From NCBI RefSeq assembly GCF_027475565.1, contig NC_069389.1, forward strand, positions 27,391,047 to 27,455,046: DNA of 64,000 nucleotides. The letters are read 5' to 3'. The notes below the pieces were generated by a model. The model was not told the origin of the DNA, did not search any database, and was given only the letters and a program-made list of their open reading frames with translations. The translations under genes were made by a program, and so were the position numbers. Of the stretch, positions 49,847 through 62,426 are shown piece by piece (the stretch's first letter is position 1; each line of letters starts with the position of its first letter). This DNA is from Acinonyx jubatus. Taxonomy: Eukaryota; Chordata; Mammalia; Carnivora; Felidae.

Positions 49847-50061
49847 TGGGGGCATCTGGGTGGCTCAGTCAGTTAAGCGACTGACTTTAGCTCCGGTCAT
49901 GATCTCACGGTTCGTGAGTTCGAGCCCCGAGTCGGGCCCAGTGCGGACATGCTCAGAGCCTGGAGCCTGCTTCGGATTCTGTGTCTCCCTCTCTCTCTGC
50001 CCTCCCCGCTCTCGTGCTATGTCTCTTTCTGTCTCTCAAAAATAAATAAATGTTAAAAAAT
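49847..50061 (+). mobile_element. CAN-SINE (felid type)
   Basis: Head gtgggggcatctgggtggct, body ggttcgtgagttcgagcccc, gctcagagcctggagcctgc, gtgtctccctctctctctgc and tail aaaaataaataaatgttaaa. It lacks an obvious duplication. Confidence 0.92.
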
Positions 50062-50274
50062 AATTTAAAAGGTAAGTAGTGTGGAAAAAACCTACTGAAA
50101 TCAGAGACAATATTGTACTGCCAGTACTTCTATTTTCTCATCTATAAAGTGGGAGCATTTGATCAGATGATGCTCATATTTCCGTTTGTTCTAAAAGTTA
50201 TCACAATGTTAAAAGCACATCAGCATTTTTCTCTTCTCTCACAGTGCTTTGTCATTATGTTTTACTTTTCATCT

Positions 50275-50400
50275 CTTCAATTGCCATTGATTTTATTGAA
50301 CAGATATTTACCGAGCATACCCTATGTGTCATATATCATGTTACGTGAATGGGAAACACCAGTGAACAAAATGCACATCTCCACCTGTTCTCTCAGCAAG
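50275..50400 (-). repeat. L2 3' end, minus strand
   Basis: ttgaacagatatttaccgag, cataccctatgtgtc, ccagtgaacaaaatgcacat follow the reversed L2 3' end. Confidence 0.55.
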
Positions 50401-50620
50401 TGAAATTGTTAATGTCCATGTAGCAGTCCAAGGAAGTAGAAACTGTCATGACAGCTCAGGAATCCTGTGTCGTGCTAGTACACTCCCCAGCTGCTGGTAA
50501 TCACTTCTAGTTTGCCTTACCATTTCCTTCCACTCTTTCCGTGTCTACTCTATCGACATCAGTGTTTGTGATCTCAACCTGGCACTCTCTCTCAACAGAG
50601 ATTAGAAAGGTATGAAGGGG

Positions 50621-50841
50621 CAGGCTGCCTGGGTGGCTCAGCCCATTAAGCACCCAACTTTGGCTCACGTCAGGATCTCATGGCTCATGAGTTTGACCCC
50701 GATGTTGGGCTCCGGGCTGACAGCTCAGAGCATGGAGCCTGCTTCGGAGTCTGTGTCTCCTTCTCTGTCCTCCCCTGCTTGTGGTGTGTTTCTGTCTCTC
50801 TTCTCTGTTTCTCAAAAATAAATAAACACCAAAAAACAAAA
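50621..50841 (+). mobile_element. CAN-SINE
   Basis: Head caggctgcctgggtggctca, body ctcatggctcatgagtttga, gacagctcagagcatggagc and tail ctcaaaaataaataaacacc. The imperfect duplication tatgaagggg / tatgaatggg lies at 50611 and 50842. Confidence 0.9.
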
Positions 50842-53059
50842 TATGAATGGGGAATAGGTCTGATCATGAGATGGTCACCAACATTACTGTTACAGTTCCC
50901 CTAAGGCATCTCTGTTCTCCAGACCATGCAGCTAGGAATGATCTCCCCTTTCAAAATATTAATATTAATTTCTCTCTCTTTATCACCACTCTAATAGAGG
51001 TAGACAGTTTGAATTTAAAAATACAGGGAAAGGGCGACTGAGCTTTAGAAAGTTCAAATTAGCATTAACAGTGTAACTTTTCAATTCCCATTATTAAACT
51101 TTTATCTCATTTCTGTTACTATTTTAAAATGTCTGCTTTCTGTTATTTGAATTTAAACTGTTTTCTTTTACCTTTTAAAACTTTGGAATACATTTTCAAT
51201 GTATTCATCTTCTCCCCTCTACCTGCAATCTGGAAGTGTAGTCATATGGTGAGAGTTGACAGCACAGTTTTCCTCATTCCTTCTCTCCTCGAGACTGGAA
51301 AATCTGATCTGGGATACCTCAGATATTCTCAGGTTTATAGTCTTTTCCCAAGTACGTGCTACTTTTAAAGACCTGGAAATGTGTCATATAGCACTATCTT
51401 TAGGAAGACCTATGTGTTCTAACATCTATGGCTTTGAACATGTGACAAAAGGATTGTGAGCAGGAGTGAAACTAAAATGAGAGAATCTATTTTCGATTGT
51501 TCACTTTAACAACATCATCGGCCTATCAAAATGATCTTGCGGTGCCAAACTCCGGATACTTGTTCAGGAAGAAGACACGGAAAGTCCGGAATCAGGCTCA
51601 TGGCATTGTTTCTGCATTGAAGCACGCTGATAGAAAAATGGCTACACAAACCTTTTTATTAGGTTTTTTTTATAAGAATATTAATAAAGGTGCTATCTCA
51701 TACATGACTTTAATTTTTCTTCCGTAGCTAAATTTTAGGAAAAAAGCTCTCACTAGTAAATTAAAAATATTTTAATGATAGTTTTAATAATTTGAACACT
51801 TTTGAAACTCATAAATAAGTTTCCTTCCGTAAGTATCGTACACTTAAAAAAGGTTAAGTGGCTAGATCGCATGTTAAGTGTTCTTAGCACAATAAATAAA
51901 AAAAAGTCTGTTTACTTCTTATTTTGCCCAGTGGGAAGCTTGGTGCCAAATTTTGAGGCTTTACCCTCCTCTGCCTATTACACTATCCATGGAATATTGT
52001 GGGCATATTTCTGTGCAACGTTTCCATCATTTTCCTTCTCTAATTTTCCCTTTCTTTAGTTTTCTAATTTATTTGTGCTTGACCAGGTGAATCATGTGTA
52101 TCTCTTTGAGCCATTCTAAATATTTTTTTTTCCGGAACGACATATATAATAAATAAGTATAATTAGAATAGAGTAGAATTAACACTCAAAAGATTTAATA
52201 GTAGGCAATATATTTGAAAGTATCTTCTGTTTGAATAAACTGAAGGTCAAATAAATGCTTCACTAGTAACTAAATTTGATACACAAGAATGTTTTTATAT
52301 AGGCATTCAAATATTTATATATATAAATAAATATAATGTTCTTAGATCAACAGAACTGAAAGAAATTCAGTAGAAATAAATGAAACAGTTTAAAAATAAA
52401 TTGACTCTACATATTAAAATTTTCTCCAAGTCAAAAATACTTGGAATGATAGGCAAATACATTCAATGTATTGCATTTAAATGAATACTCAATTTCTTTT
52501 CAAAAAAAATCTGACATTTACCCTTTGAAATTGCAGACAAGACTGACAGTTTGAGTCAAGTTCTCCACCTACCAAGAAAGCATGGGAAATAAGAATGTAC
52601 TAGGGAATCACGGGGTTTTGTGTATGAGATTGTTTTCATTTTAAAAAATTATCATCAGTGTGGCTGCTTTAGATGTGTAGGTCACATGCTTTTATTATAT
52701 GGTTGTGACTTTTGAAAAAGCTGTAGGCACCTTCCAGATGAGTTTATTAAACAAAGTATGTAATCTGGATCCAAATGTGCATACTTTCATTTGACCACTA
52801 AGGGGTCTTAGAGCATATCATTAGCAGCTTAGTGTTTCAAAATATCCAGAGAGAGTGATAAATTACCACAAAAGAAAAGAAATGCCAGTTTTCTATACTT
52901 TTTTCCTATTGGATCCCAAATTAGTATTACTCCTTGGTTTCATGGAAAGTAATTTCCAGATGGACTCAATAACTTGACACATCTCCAGACCCTTCAAGCC
53001 CTCTAATATGACAAGGATAATCTAGAAACTTTTGCCAAGCTAATTATATAATAGTATGG

Positions 53060-53075
53060 TTTTTTTTTTTTTTTT
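53060..53075 (+). repeat. T16 tract
   Basis: Sixteen consecutive T in intron 34. Confidence 0.95.
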
Positions 53076-53300
53076 ACTGATTTTATGGTGAAGCTAATGC
53101 AAACATCTCCTTAGGTGATGTACTCAGTGACCTTACAGAGACCGTGGAATTCAGAGCTCTTGTGTGGCACACTTCCATAGTTTCATCTCAGTCACTTGTA
53201 AATTGTAGTCAGAATTTTTTAAATCCCCTTCATTTCTAATTCTATTCTTTTGTGTACCATTATAGTAGCATTCCAAATTATATTTATAAAGCTACCCCAT

Positions 53301-53685
53301 TGTTAGGAGCTGAAATGTGTCCTCTGGACATTCATATGATGAAGCCCTAACCCCAAGACTTTCGAATGTGACCAAATTGGGAGACAAAAAGGTCAGAGAG
53401 GCAATTAAGTAAAATAATGTCACTAGGGTGGGTCTTAATCCAATAGGGCTGGTGTCCTTAGAAGAAGAGATATTTGGACCCAGGGATGTACAAAGGGAAG
53501 ATCATACGAAGACATGAGAAGATAGCTATTTATGAGCCAAGGAGAGAGGCCTCCAAACGAACCAAAACCCTGCCACCATCTTGACCTCAGACTTCCAGCC
53601 TCCAAAACGGTGACAAAATAAATTTCTGCTGTTTAAGCCACCCATTTGTGGTACTTTCTTACAGGAGACTTAGCAAATTAATATA
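53301..53685 (+). mobile_element. Solo LTR, MaLR type (MLT1/MST-like)
   Basis: Starts tgttaggagctgaaatgtgt and carries tgatgaagccctaaccccaa, gggtgggtcttaatccaata, ctggtgtccttagaagaaga, cttccagcctccaaaacggt, ataaatttctgctgtttaag and ccacccatttgtggtacttt, ending near aatata. A 5-bp duplication cccat flanks it (53296-53300, 53686-53690), as expected for this class. Confidence 0.8.
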
Positions 53686-55672
53686 CCCATTACAATGGGG
53701 ATATGAACACTTGAAGATATTGTCCAGAATTGTAAGGGGAGGGCAAGTGAGAATAAAGCCTGGATTATTTTCAGGAATCCTCTACATACGCTACCACTTT
53801 GCCCTTGCATGTTTTACTGTATTTCATACTCTAGTAGATCATAAGCATTTTCTGGTCCTTGTTTTGTTTGTGTATGAGTACTTATGGCAGAAACTGCCAT
53901 CGACAGGGCATGGGTTTTTATAAAGAGAAACAGATGATGCAGGTCTCCCTCTGCCTGTATCTTATGATAAAAAGTGCAGGGCTGATACTGCTGGGGACCA
54001 AACTGCTATGTGTCCCCCAGAACGTATTCTCTTTTTTCACAAACAAACTCTACTCATCATTCAAGCAGGACACAATGGCCACCCAGTTAGGAACTATCTT
54101 TTGCCATCCTCCCTGGAAGCTAAATATGATCAGGTGACTAACATGTGGCAAATAAAAATATGGGCAAAATGATGCATGGAGCTTTTACAACAGAGCTTTA
54201 AGAGGGAGCTGGCTTCCCTCCACTTCCTTTTTTCCCTTCCTTTTATGGGCTGGGAGCGAAGTGTGGTGGTGAGCGAGTTATACCATGAGAATACAAACAC
54301 CCAGAAGACTGCAGAACAATGAAATGGAAGCGATCTACCTTAGGAGAATTTCCTGGAACAAAACTACTTCCCCTATCCAGAACTATCTACCTTACATGAG
54401 ACAGAAACAAACCTCTAACTTTTGGGAGCCATGCCATTTTTCACTTACTTCTCAGAGCCACCCAGCCTGCATCTAAGTATATGATTGCCATTGGCTCGAA
54501 CTAAAGTATCACACAAAAATATAATACTTGTGTGGGTAATAAGGGAAAAAAATAAGGCCACTGTAATTTTTTCCTTGTCCCCTGTGAACTTGCTACTGTA
54601 ATCATCTCACAACATATATGATCCTGACCTAATAAATCCAACTCAATATCTCCACCAATAAATCTATTCTGAGTGGGAAGAAAAAGAAATCATTCCCTAC
54701 TCTTTACTTGAAAACTATTTATGTAACAACATTTTATCCATACTTGTCCCCTGAACTTACATAAAAGAAAATCAGTCTTCAGTTTTGGTCTTATTGTAGG
54801 ATTGTAAGTTTTACTTAATGCAATTACAATTTCCCAAGTTTGGATAATCCAAATATCCTGCTGAATCAAAAATAAAGCACAGATTTCTTGAACATCTCAC
54901 TGATACAGCAAGTGTTCGTTAATTTAAAAAAAATCAAGGGGGTAGAGTGTGCTGTGATTTTTTTTTTCTAAATGCCTAATGGCTCAGCAAAGTTTAAGAT
55001 GAAAACACATTATTGATATTGACTGTTTCCTTTATATCAACAGCTTTTCAAGTAATCCGGTAATGAATCAACTGAAACAAAAATGAAGCTATGAGTACCT
55101 TGACCTTAAATTTTAGGGGGCAATAATGTCCGACTAGCTGTCAAGAGAAACAGCAAGTATGTACCAGCTGAAGATTAAAGGAAACCCTGTGCCCTTTGGT
55201 GATGGAAATCACAGCAGCTGCACAGACCCCTCGAGACTTTGTTTCTAATTGTGACATCAGCAATCTGCTGATCTTTCAAGACCTGTCCAGCCCAACTGTC
55301 CGCAGTCTGTGCCTCCTTGCTCTCATCATGGTTGTGGAGTCCCTCTAAGCAATCTTGGGCAGGCTAGGGAACAGAGAATCTCCTCTCTGGATTCACTGTC
55401 TGACAAATGATGCATGTATTTTTAAGGACTGATTCATAACCTACCTAATTCTAAACAAGCTCTGGGGAGATTCTGGCTACAGCTGCCCACCGGTTTTATC
55501 ATGATTCAGAAATACAGAGTTAAACTACTGATGAAATTTTAAGGAAAGGACAAGTGAAGCAAGATAATATTTGTAATTCAACTACTGTTGCATATTAATA
55601 GTGTCTTGCAAATTCACATTGCTGTGTGTTTCTTTGTGTGTTAAAAATAACCTTCAGTGATACAGGCTTTAC

Positions 55673-55843
55673 CTTTCCCCAGGCAACTTCAGAATCCAAA
55701 TTACTAGGCATTCCTTCAACTGCTGATCTCTTCGTCAATTCCATATCTGTAGCTGCCAGCCATTCTGTCAGGGCATTCATTTCCTTTCGCATCTTACGGG
55801 ACAATTTCAAGCATTTTTCCAACTGTTGCTTTCTTTCCGTCAC
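55673..55843 (-). CDS. DMD: Dystrophin exon 34 (R11/R12 junction)
   Basis: A 171-bp, 57-codon exon, phase 0 at both ends. It starts VTERKQQLEKCLKL and ends SNLDSEVAWGK. The acceptor on the minus strand is tattatcattcttgtcag and the donor is gtaaagcct. The stretch ALTEWLAATDMEL carries the conserved helix-A tryptophan that opens spectrin repeat R12; the first ~15 residues finish helix C of R11. Compared with human from memory, the only change I notice is Ala for Val before LTEWLAA. The protein role is a structural triple-helical rod. R11-R17 together form a basic actin-binding region in dystrophin. Confidence 0.97.
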
Positions 55844-57532
55844 CTGACAAGAATGATAATAAAATGTAACTTGGTTTACTTTTTCAATTTAGGTTTAGTT
55901 ATACTCATGTAATAGGAACTTTAATAGTTTTATCATTTAAAAATACCCTTTTTCTTACTTTTCAAAAATAATATTTTAGAAAAACCAGATATTCTATTAA
56001 TGGTGAACAGACACAGTCTGGGGAAGATGAGATCCTTTCTCCAAAAGACTCTGTCCTATATCAGGTCGGAAAAAAAAATCTATAATCATTTTCTTCAATA
56101 TAAATAAAAATAATTTATGGTCAAATTTTTTTAAATATATTGAATGATGTAAGTTAAACTAAAGATATAACACACTGCTTTTAAAAAATGTTCAATCACC
56201 TACCAAATGGATGGCAAAGTTTACAATCCTCTGTAGACAAATGAGGTTTGCTAGTAAGGAATCAAAATGGAGAAAGAAACAATATGGCTTCTCTCAGGCA
56301 GTAAAATTATTTCTATAATGCTTAAAATGGTCAACTGTATTGTCATCGTATCTATAAAGTGCCTTAGTTTTCCAGAAAAACAACACAAAGAGTAAGTCAC
56401 TTCCCCCTTAAATATTTTTTGCCATCCAAGGGGGGGTAAATGATTTAATTCCGAAACAAAATTTTTATCCCTATTAACAAAGAAAATCATAACCTGATTT
56501 TGTGTCCCAGTTTTCAATGTTTAGAACTAAACCCCGCCCCCCAAAATCAAATTCTTCCACATTCTCACATGGAGAATGAACAAATGCGTACCATTGCACA
56601 ACCTCTCCAGATATGCCTACAATCTGTAAGTGTTTAGGGTTGGTGGGTTGAACAAAAAGCCCAGAATCTCTTCTTGATCTGTTGATCAATCCATCTATCT
56701 ATACACAAACACACACACATACGCACACATCAACACATATGAATACATACTAATCCAGCCATAAGCATGAAAAATGCCAAAGTGACGATACCTTTAAAGA
56801 ATTCAAAATGCTACAATCGAAATAAACACACTGAAATTTTGATATGGATTCCAAACACTCAACAAAATGTTTTAGTTTCTTTAGCAGAGGTGTATGCACA
56901 TTAAAAAAAAATGTTTAGTTGCTGAGGCTGCAAATTCAATTTTTTTTTCTTTTACAGATTTCCCCCTTCAGGGAAGTAAAAGCATCTGCCCCTTGGACTG
57001 TGAGGATTTTATTTCTGTGTGGGAGAAAAAAAAAATGTACCTTACAGTGTGTTTCTGTGCATAGTTGTTTTTTTTTTCTATGCACTAGTGGTAGAAAAGG
57101 AATCTTAGATTCGATATTTCAAAGAAACTCTATCTTCCCAGAGCTAATGCATTATTGATTTTTATTTATTCTATTTTGTTTATATCCAGCTAAATAGGTT
57201 TTAATAAAACAGGAGACACTGCCATCTTAAGGAAAATTGAGTTTTACACTTTTGTGTGTACGTGTGTGGAAAAGGGATACATTTAAAAGAGTGCCACCTG
57301 CAGTAGAATGCCTCAGCAGTCGTTTCCTGGATACATGTAAGTGAGCCTGATAATAGCACTGACGACGTGAGCATGAGTATTGGAGGTTGATTGGCCTATT
57401 GCTATTTAAGTATATTCCCATAAAAATCAAAGCATAGAGAAGCCACCCAAGCAAGTCCTCAATTTCTATTCACTGAACAATGAAGCTAAGTTGATGATAA
57501 TAAACAGATAAAAATATATTCTGTAAGAAAAG

Positions 57533-57904
57533 TGCTAAGGACTGAATTGCATCCCCTCCACTCTGAATTAAGACACTGCAGCCCAAAACCCCACTGTGAC
57601 TGCATTTGCATATAGGATCTTTAAGAAGTGATAAAGGTTAAAAGAGATCTTAATGGCGAGACCCTAATCTGATATGACTGTGGTCTTACTAGAAGAGGAA
57701 GAAAGATCTCTCTTTGCTCCCACTCCCTATTCCCCCATCCTTCTACTCCCTCTCCTCACTTCTCCACCTTGAGAGGTCACAATAAGGATGTGGCTTATGC
57801 AAACCAGGAAGAGTGTCTTCCTAAGCTGGCACCTTGATCTTGAACTCCCCAGCCTCCACAATTGTTTGATCTATGGTATTTTGTTATGGCAGCCTGAGCT
57901 AACA
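57533..57904 (+). mobile_element. Solo LTR, MaLR type
   Basis: Begins tgctaaggactgaattgcat, includes ccctaatctgatatgactgt, accttgatcttgaactcccc, agcctccacaattgtttgat, ctatggtattttgttatggc and agcctgagctaaca. Flanked by aaaag-like 5-bp repeats, which are not decisive because of the A-run. Confidence 0.75.
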
Positions 57905-58508
57905 AAAAAGGAGCGTACATTGAAGTCAGGCAAGTACAACTATATACATTCTGAAGACGATTAAAATAGAAGGTTTTTTTTACACAAGAACAACAATCTA
58001 TTAAAATAGGCTTTGTTTTGTTTGATTTTATCAAATAGAACCACTGTTGTTGAAGGTACTTCAACAATTTAAATTAAGACTTTTTTTCTTGGAGAAGGAA
58101 TACATGACTTACCACATTTCTGTAACAATATTTATATATATTCTTTTTATTGTTACTGCTTCTAAATTTTATTTCAAAAATAAATTTTTGCCCTGCCTTT
58201 TTACTGTATTCTATCACGCTATTAAAGTATGATTTCTTAGTATTTCATTTTGCTTTAATGACCTCACTAAGTGCCAAATGGTTAAAATAAACATAAACTT
58301 TCAAAGATATATTTTCAAGGTGAAATAGTACTTTACATCTTCATGAGACTCATTCACTTAATAATAAGTAACTTGGGTCACTAATAGTCTTCAAACATCA
58401 TTTTTACTGTTTTACATTCAGGGACTATTTTATGTAAAATTTACTCTTGCAAAGGCAAAGATTTTGGGAAATTCTTCAAGGCAAAAGCAACGAAAAGGAA
58501 AGAAAATG

Positions 58509-58598
58509 AAAGGAAAGGAAAGGAAAGGAAAGGGAAGGGAAGGGAAGGGAAGGGAAGGGAAGGGAAGGGAAGGAAAGGAAAGGAAAGGAAAGGAAAGG
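58509..58598 (+). repeat. (AAAGG)n(AAGGG)8(AAAGG)n pentanucleotide array
   Basis: About five AAAGG units, then eight AAGGG units (58530-58569), then about five AAAGG units, with a GAAAG-rich shoulder on both sides. All purine on the plus strand and all pyrimidine in the DMD transcript strand. The open frames that cross it are repeat artefacts. Confidence 0.96.
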
Positions 58599-58949
58599 AG
58601 AGAAAGAACGAAAGAACTAAAAGGCCCAGACAACATTCATATTTGAAAGCACAAAGAAACGACCTTTTCACAAGATATAGTTTTTAATAAAAAAAATCTA
58701 TGAATAGATTGTTTTAGAGCAAAGTCACATAGGTCAAATTAGAGACTCTTGAGTAAAAAGAATAGCTTTCCAGAAATTAACAACTTGTAGCTTTATGATT
58801 AATATTAGAGATGATTCAATTCATGCTAAATACAGAACAACTGGCATCTGTAAAAATCTATAAACCCTAGATGAGATGCTAAGTACAGATACTACCTTCC
58901 CCTCTGTGGTTATCTTTAACACAATGATAAACTTGTCCAGAAGGATAGA

Positions 58950-59070
58950 GGCGCCTGGGTGGCTTAGTCAGTTAAGCATCTGACTTTGGCTTGGGTCATG
59001 ATCTAACGGTTCATTTTGTGAGTTCAAGCCCTGTGTTGGGCTCTGTGCTGACAGCTCCGAGCTTGGAGCC
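58950..59070 (+). mobile_element. CAN-SINE, 3'-truncated
   Basis: Intact head ggcgcctgggtggcttagtc and body up to gacagctccgagcttggagc, then abruptly non-SINE ttaatccagaggtacc. The CT tract and A tail are missing. Confidence 0.88.
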
Positions 59071-60787
59071 TTAATCCAGAGGTACCTTGGTGGACTTACA
59101 CAAGCACTTGAAGGGTATTTTATTTCAAGTTTATCACCGTGTTTTCCTATTTATTATGTATCAGTGTTCCCTACTTTTTCATCAATTGAGAAGGAAAACA
59201 TTTTGCCATAGCATGACAGTGAGCTCCCTTTCAAACATGTGACATATAAATTAGCAAGTTTTTAAAATCTAAAAACAAAGATTGCCAACTAATGTCAATA
59301 GTTCTTCAGTTATTTCCAGAGTTCCATTTTAATCTAAAATTTACCTTCTCTTGGGAAAAAGTAATTTGCAGTTAGTACTTTTAAAACATAACCTTCCATC
59401 TACTTACAGGGTGAAATAGTAGAAATTTGTGTCTGTAGGGATACTTCACAAATGTGGACACACATTTATATTTGTGCCTAAAGTGAAGTAACAGGTTTCT
59501 CACCGATGTTGTTATATTTAATAAAGTGGAGAACGTGGGACGTAAAAATGTACTCTGTTCTCCCCATCGATCCCAGTAAATCTCCTTTATTCAGAAGGAA
59601 ATTAAAATGTATGCATTTTTATTTTTTTCTGCTTTGGCCCTTATTTTACTCTATTTGTTTTATCACACGAAGTGTCAGGAAAATGAAACTGTCCGCAAAT
59701 GCTCCTAATTTAAAGGTCCTCACCTGAAGTACTTAAATTTGTACTTATTCATCAATAGCCCTAAATGCCAAAATGGACTTTATTTGCATAAGTTTAAGCA
59801 AACAAACACGATGTTAATAAAATATTCTTATTCTCTAAAATACCATATAATATATTAAGATATCACAACTTTTTTAAAGACAGAAATGATTATTGTGTTA
59901 CTGTGTCAGTATGTTAAACCTTAGCTGAGCACCAAAAATTTTTTTACAAAGTTTAGAGTAATATGAAATAAGAGCACACAAAAGGCTAGGTCGGTCCTTG
60001 AAGGTGACAAGTCATGCCATTATGACTATTTTTTATGATTACTATCATTATTTTCAGCCATAAAACTTCTAAATCTATAGAGCATAGATAGACAATGTTT
60101 GATTTGAGGGAAGTGGGGTAACGATCCTCGTCATTCCACTGTTTGGGAAAGCGGATAGAGAAATATAAACATCTTTAATTAACGGTGACATGGAATTGGG
60201 CACTGAACACTATCAGGACAAAAATACACAAATAATCAGAGAGCAATAGGACTTCACTGGATATCCATGCTACCTTATTAGCCAAATGTGGTGGATCATG
60301 CAAGACTTGCCACACAGGGAAATAATTTCTATGGAATGTGACAGCTCTATTACACCTAATGTGGTCTATGTGGAATGTGTCAACTCCATTGTATCTAAAT
60401 ACACGTAAGCGCATTAGTTTATAAAAGGCTCCAGCCTTTAAGTCATCACAAGCAAATTTATACAATGAAAAGAAGGCGCGTTTAGAGGAAAGAAACCTTT
60501 TTAAAACCATACGATGGGCCAATAAAAATCTCTTTGAGCTGTACATATTTTTTAATGCAGACTGGGAAAGAAGATCCTTATGGATTAATTATTGTTTCTT
60601 AACAAGAACTACACGTGGGACTATATCTATCTCTATCTGTATGCATAAATGTGTGTATGTATCTATCTATTGAGAGAAAATGATTAACTTTCTAAGACAT
60701 TAATTGTGCATCATTACTACTTTTTGTTTTGCAATTTACAAGGAAAGTGGTAAACAGCCAGTGTTTCTGGTTCCAAGGCACACTCAC

Positions 60788-60943
60788 CTTTGCTCCCAGC
60801 TCATTATAATGTAATTTCAAAGCCGTGACTCTTTCATCAAGTTCTTTAGGGTTTTCTGTCTGTTTCTTCTGTACAATCTGACGTCCAGTTTTTATCACCA
60901 TTTCCACTTCAGACTTCACTTCACTCAGACTTTTATACAAGTT
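60788..60943 (-). CDS. DMD: Dystrophin exon 33 (end of spectrin repeat R11)
   Basis: A 156-bp, 52-codon coding exon, open throughout in phase 0. It begins with codons for NLYKSLSEVKSEVEM and ends with KLHYNELGAK. The minus-strand acceptor is ...ttttaacttag and the donor is gtgagtgtg, a strong match to consensus. The charged heptad pattern (EVKSEVEMVIKTG, then ELDERVTALKLHYNEL) fits helices B and C at the end of spectrin repeat R11. As far as I remember, the residues are identical to human residues about 1507-1558. The ATG at 60938-60940 is only an intronic or exonic chance start; the true reading frame enters from exon 32 outside the window. It splices to exon 34 across 4.9 kb. Confidence 0.97.
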
Positions 60944-61324
60944 CTAAGTTAAAACATAAAACAAAATAATAAGCAATAGTGTCCAACTTATACTGTCATG
61001 ATTAATAAAAAAGAAATAGAGGTGGAGGTCACTTTCATTTTCATTCCATGTTTACAGTTTTAATGTAGTAGCATTTTGCAGCTGTGATCAATATGTAGCC
61101 TCGGCATTTTCTGTTGATTTAATATTTCTATTTGCAATTATATATAGACATACAGACATGCAGATTCTGTAGTTATTCTTACTAAAGTAAGTGTACCTCA
61201 TGTATACATTTACTTTTACAAACCAAGTTGATCAAGATTATTTCTAAAAGTTAAATCCTTTCTATTTTAAATGTTTTAGTTATAAAATAGTAGCTGGGAG
61301 TTTGGAAAAATTCCTTGACTCTTT

Positions 61325-61430
61325 CACCAGGTATTTATTGAGAGCCCAATACACCAGACAGTATTGGATTCACTAGAGACACATTCACTGTTGTTCTCAC
61401 ACATTTCAGTGGGCATGAAACACCTAAATT
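61325..61430 (-). repeat. Possible L2 3' end, minus strand
   Basis: ggtatttattgagagcccaa, tacaccagacagtattgg resembles a reversed L2 terminus. Weak beyond 61400. Confidence 0.4.
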
Positions 61431-62426
61431 TCCAGATCACAATTTCAACATCTATTAGTTAAATCATAGACAAGGAAGGCAGGCAATTTTAAATATGCCA
61501 ATTACATTACATAAATGTCTTTTCTAAATGGGGCTGATCAATTGAATACAAACAGATACAAAAATATAATTTAAAAACTCACATGGACATCACAACCATA
61601 AAGAACAAATGTATTACTTCAGGAAAGTATACTGCTTTCAGACTTACGAAACAAGCATCACAACTTCACCTGACAGCTATTTTCCTGGAAAGATATGTGT
61701 ATGTATGGAGGCATGAAAGCATACACATAGGCACAGGTGTATATGTGAAGACCTGCATATATAATAGTTTACATGATACATTGTTGCTTTCACATGTTCA
61801 GTGGTAAGTGTGAACAACTACATGTTTTATTGTTACTCAGAAACAAAGTTACTAGTGGGTAGCTGCTTTTTCTTGGGAATTACAACTTGGTTTATTTTCT
61901 CTTTTCAGTTTAAAATCAATGCCCACAACAATACATTTTGTAAAGGTTAAGCAAATATTAATTAAAGCTAATACATAATCTATTTCCATCTTAATCCCTT
62001 CTTTGATGGTTGTTTTGTGTTAATATTCATTTATTAATAATTTTGGGTTCTGAGTTTCCAGATGATTTTTTTACTTCATTTTATTTCTAACCTAGAAATG
62101 ATAAAATCTCGGTATGTAGAAACATTCAACCATTAACTGTACAGAGGGAATCAATTCTGTGAATTTTGAAATCAGAGATATATGCAAATGATTTACTCTT
62201 TAAACATAAAAAAAAAAAACCTCAGTGATTTAAATTTATGTTGAAAGTTCAAAGTACTGCTAGCCGTTAAAATCATGTCATTCAGTATGCAGAAAAAATA
62301 TTTATCACCAAGGGAGGGAAACTTCCCTTATATTTCTTTGTGTTCATGCTGGGAAGACTTTTTTGTTAACTCAACAAAAATTTCTTGAAGGCAAAGGCAA
62401 TGATTATAGTATAGCCAATGAGGCAT

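Larger units (their letters stand above)
42640..55672 (-). other. DMD: Intron 34 (13.0 kb)
   Basis: Contains two CAN-SINEs (49847-50061, 50621-50841), two L1 ends (45528-45858 plus strand, 49660-49756 antisense), a MaLR-type LTR (53301-53685), a MER5A-like element (48716-48870) and L2 fragments (44645-44715, 50275-50400). 46300-46700, 47150-47650 and 55100-55450 are less AT-rich but I cannot assign them. 53960-54500 may be an old transposon copy that I could not identify. Confidence 0.9.
55844..60787 (-). other. DMD: Intron 33 (4.9 kb)
   Basis: Bounded by gtgagtgtg at its donor and cattcttgtcag at its acceptor. It contains a MaLR-type LTR (57533-57904), the AAAGG/AAGGG array (58509-58598) and a 3'-truncated CAN-SINE (58950-59070). 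55850-57500 and 59100-60780 are AT-rich and I see nothing nameable in them. The 123-codon open frame at 60175-60546 looks like chance. Confidence 0.9.

Noticed and set aside
58430..58671. Phe/Leu/Ser/Pro-rich and Lys/Gly/Glu-rich frames
   Set aside because: Direct products of the AAAGG/AAGGG array.
60175..60546. 123-codon minus-strand frame in intron 33
   Set aside because: In the DMD strand but without dystrophin similarity or good splice signals at its ends.
20314..60943. Alternative dystrophin promoter (Dp260 or Dp140)
   Set aside because: Known positions are introns 29 and 44, outside the window. No CpG-rich or first-exon-like sequence is seen here.
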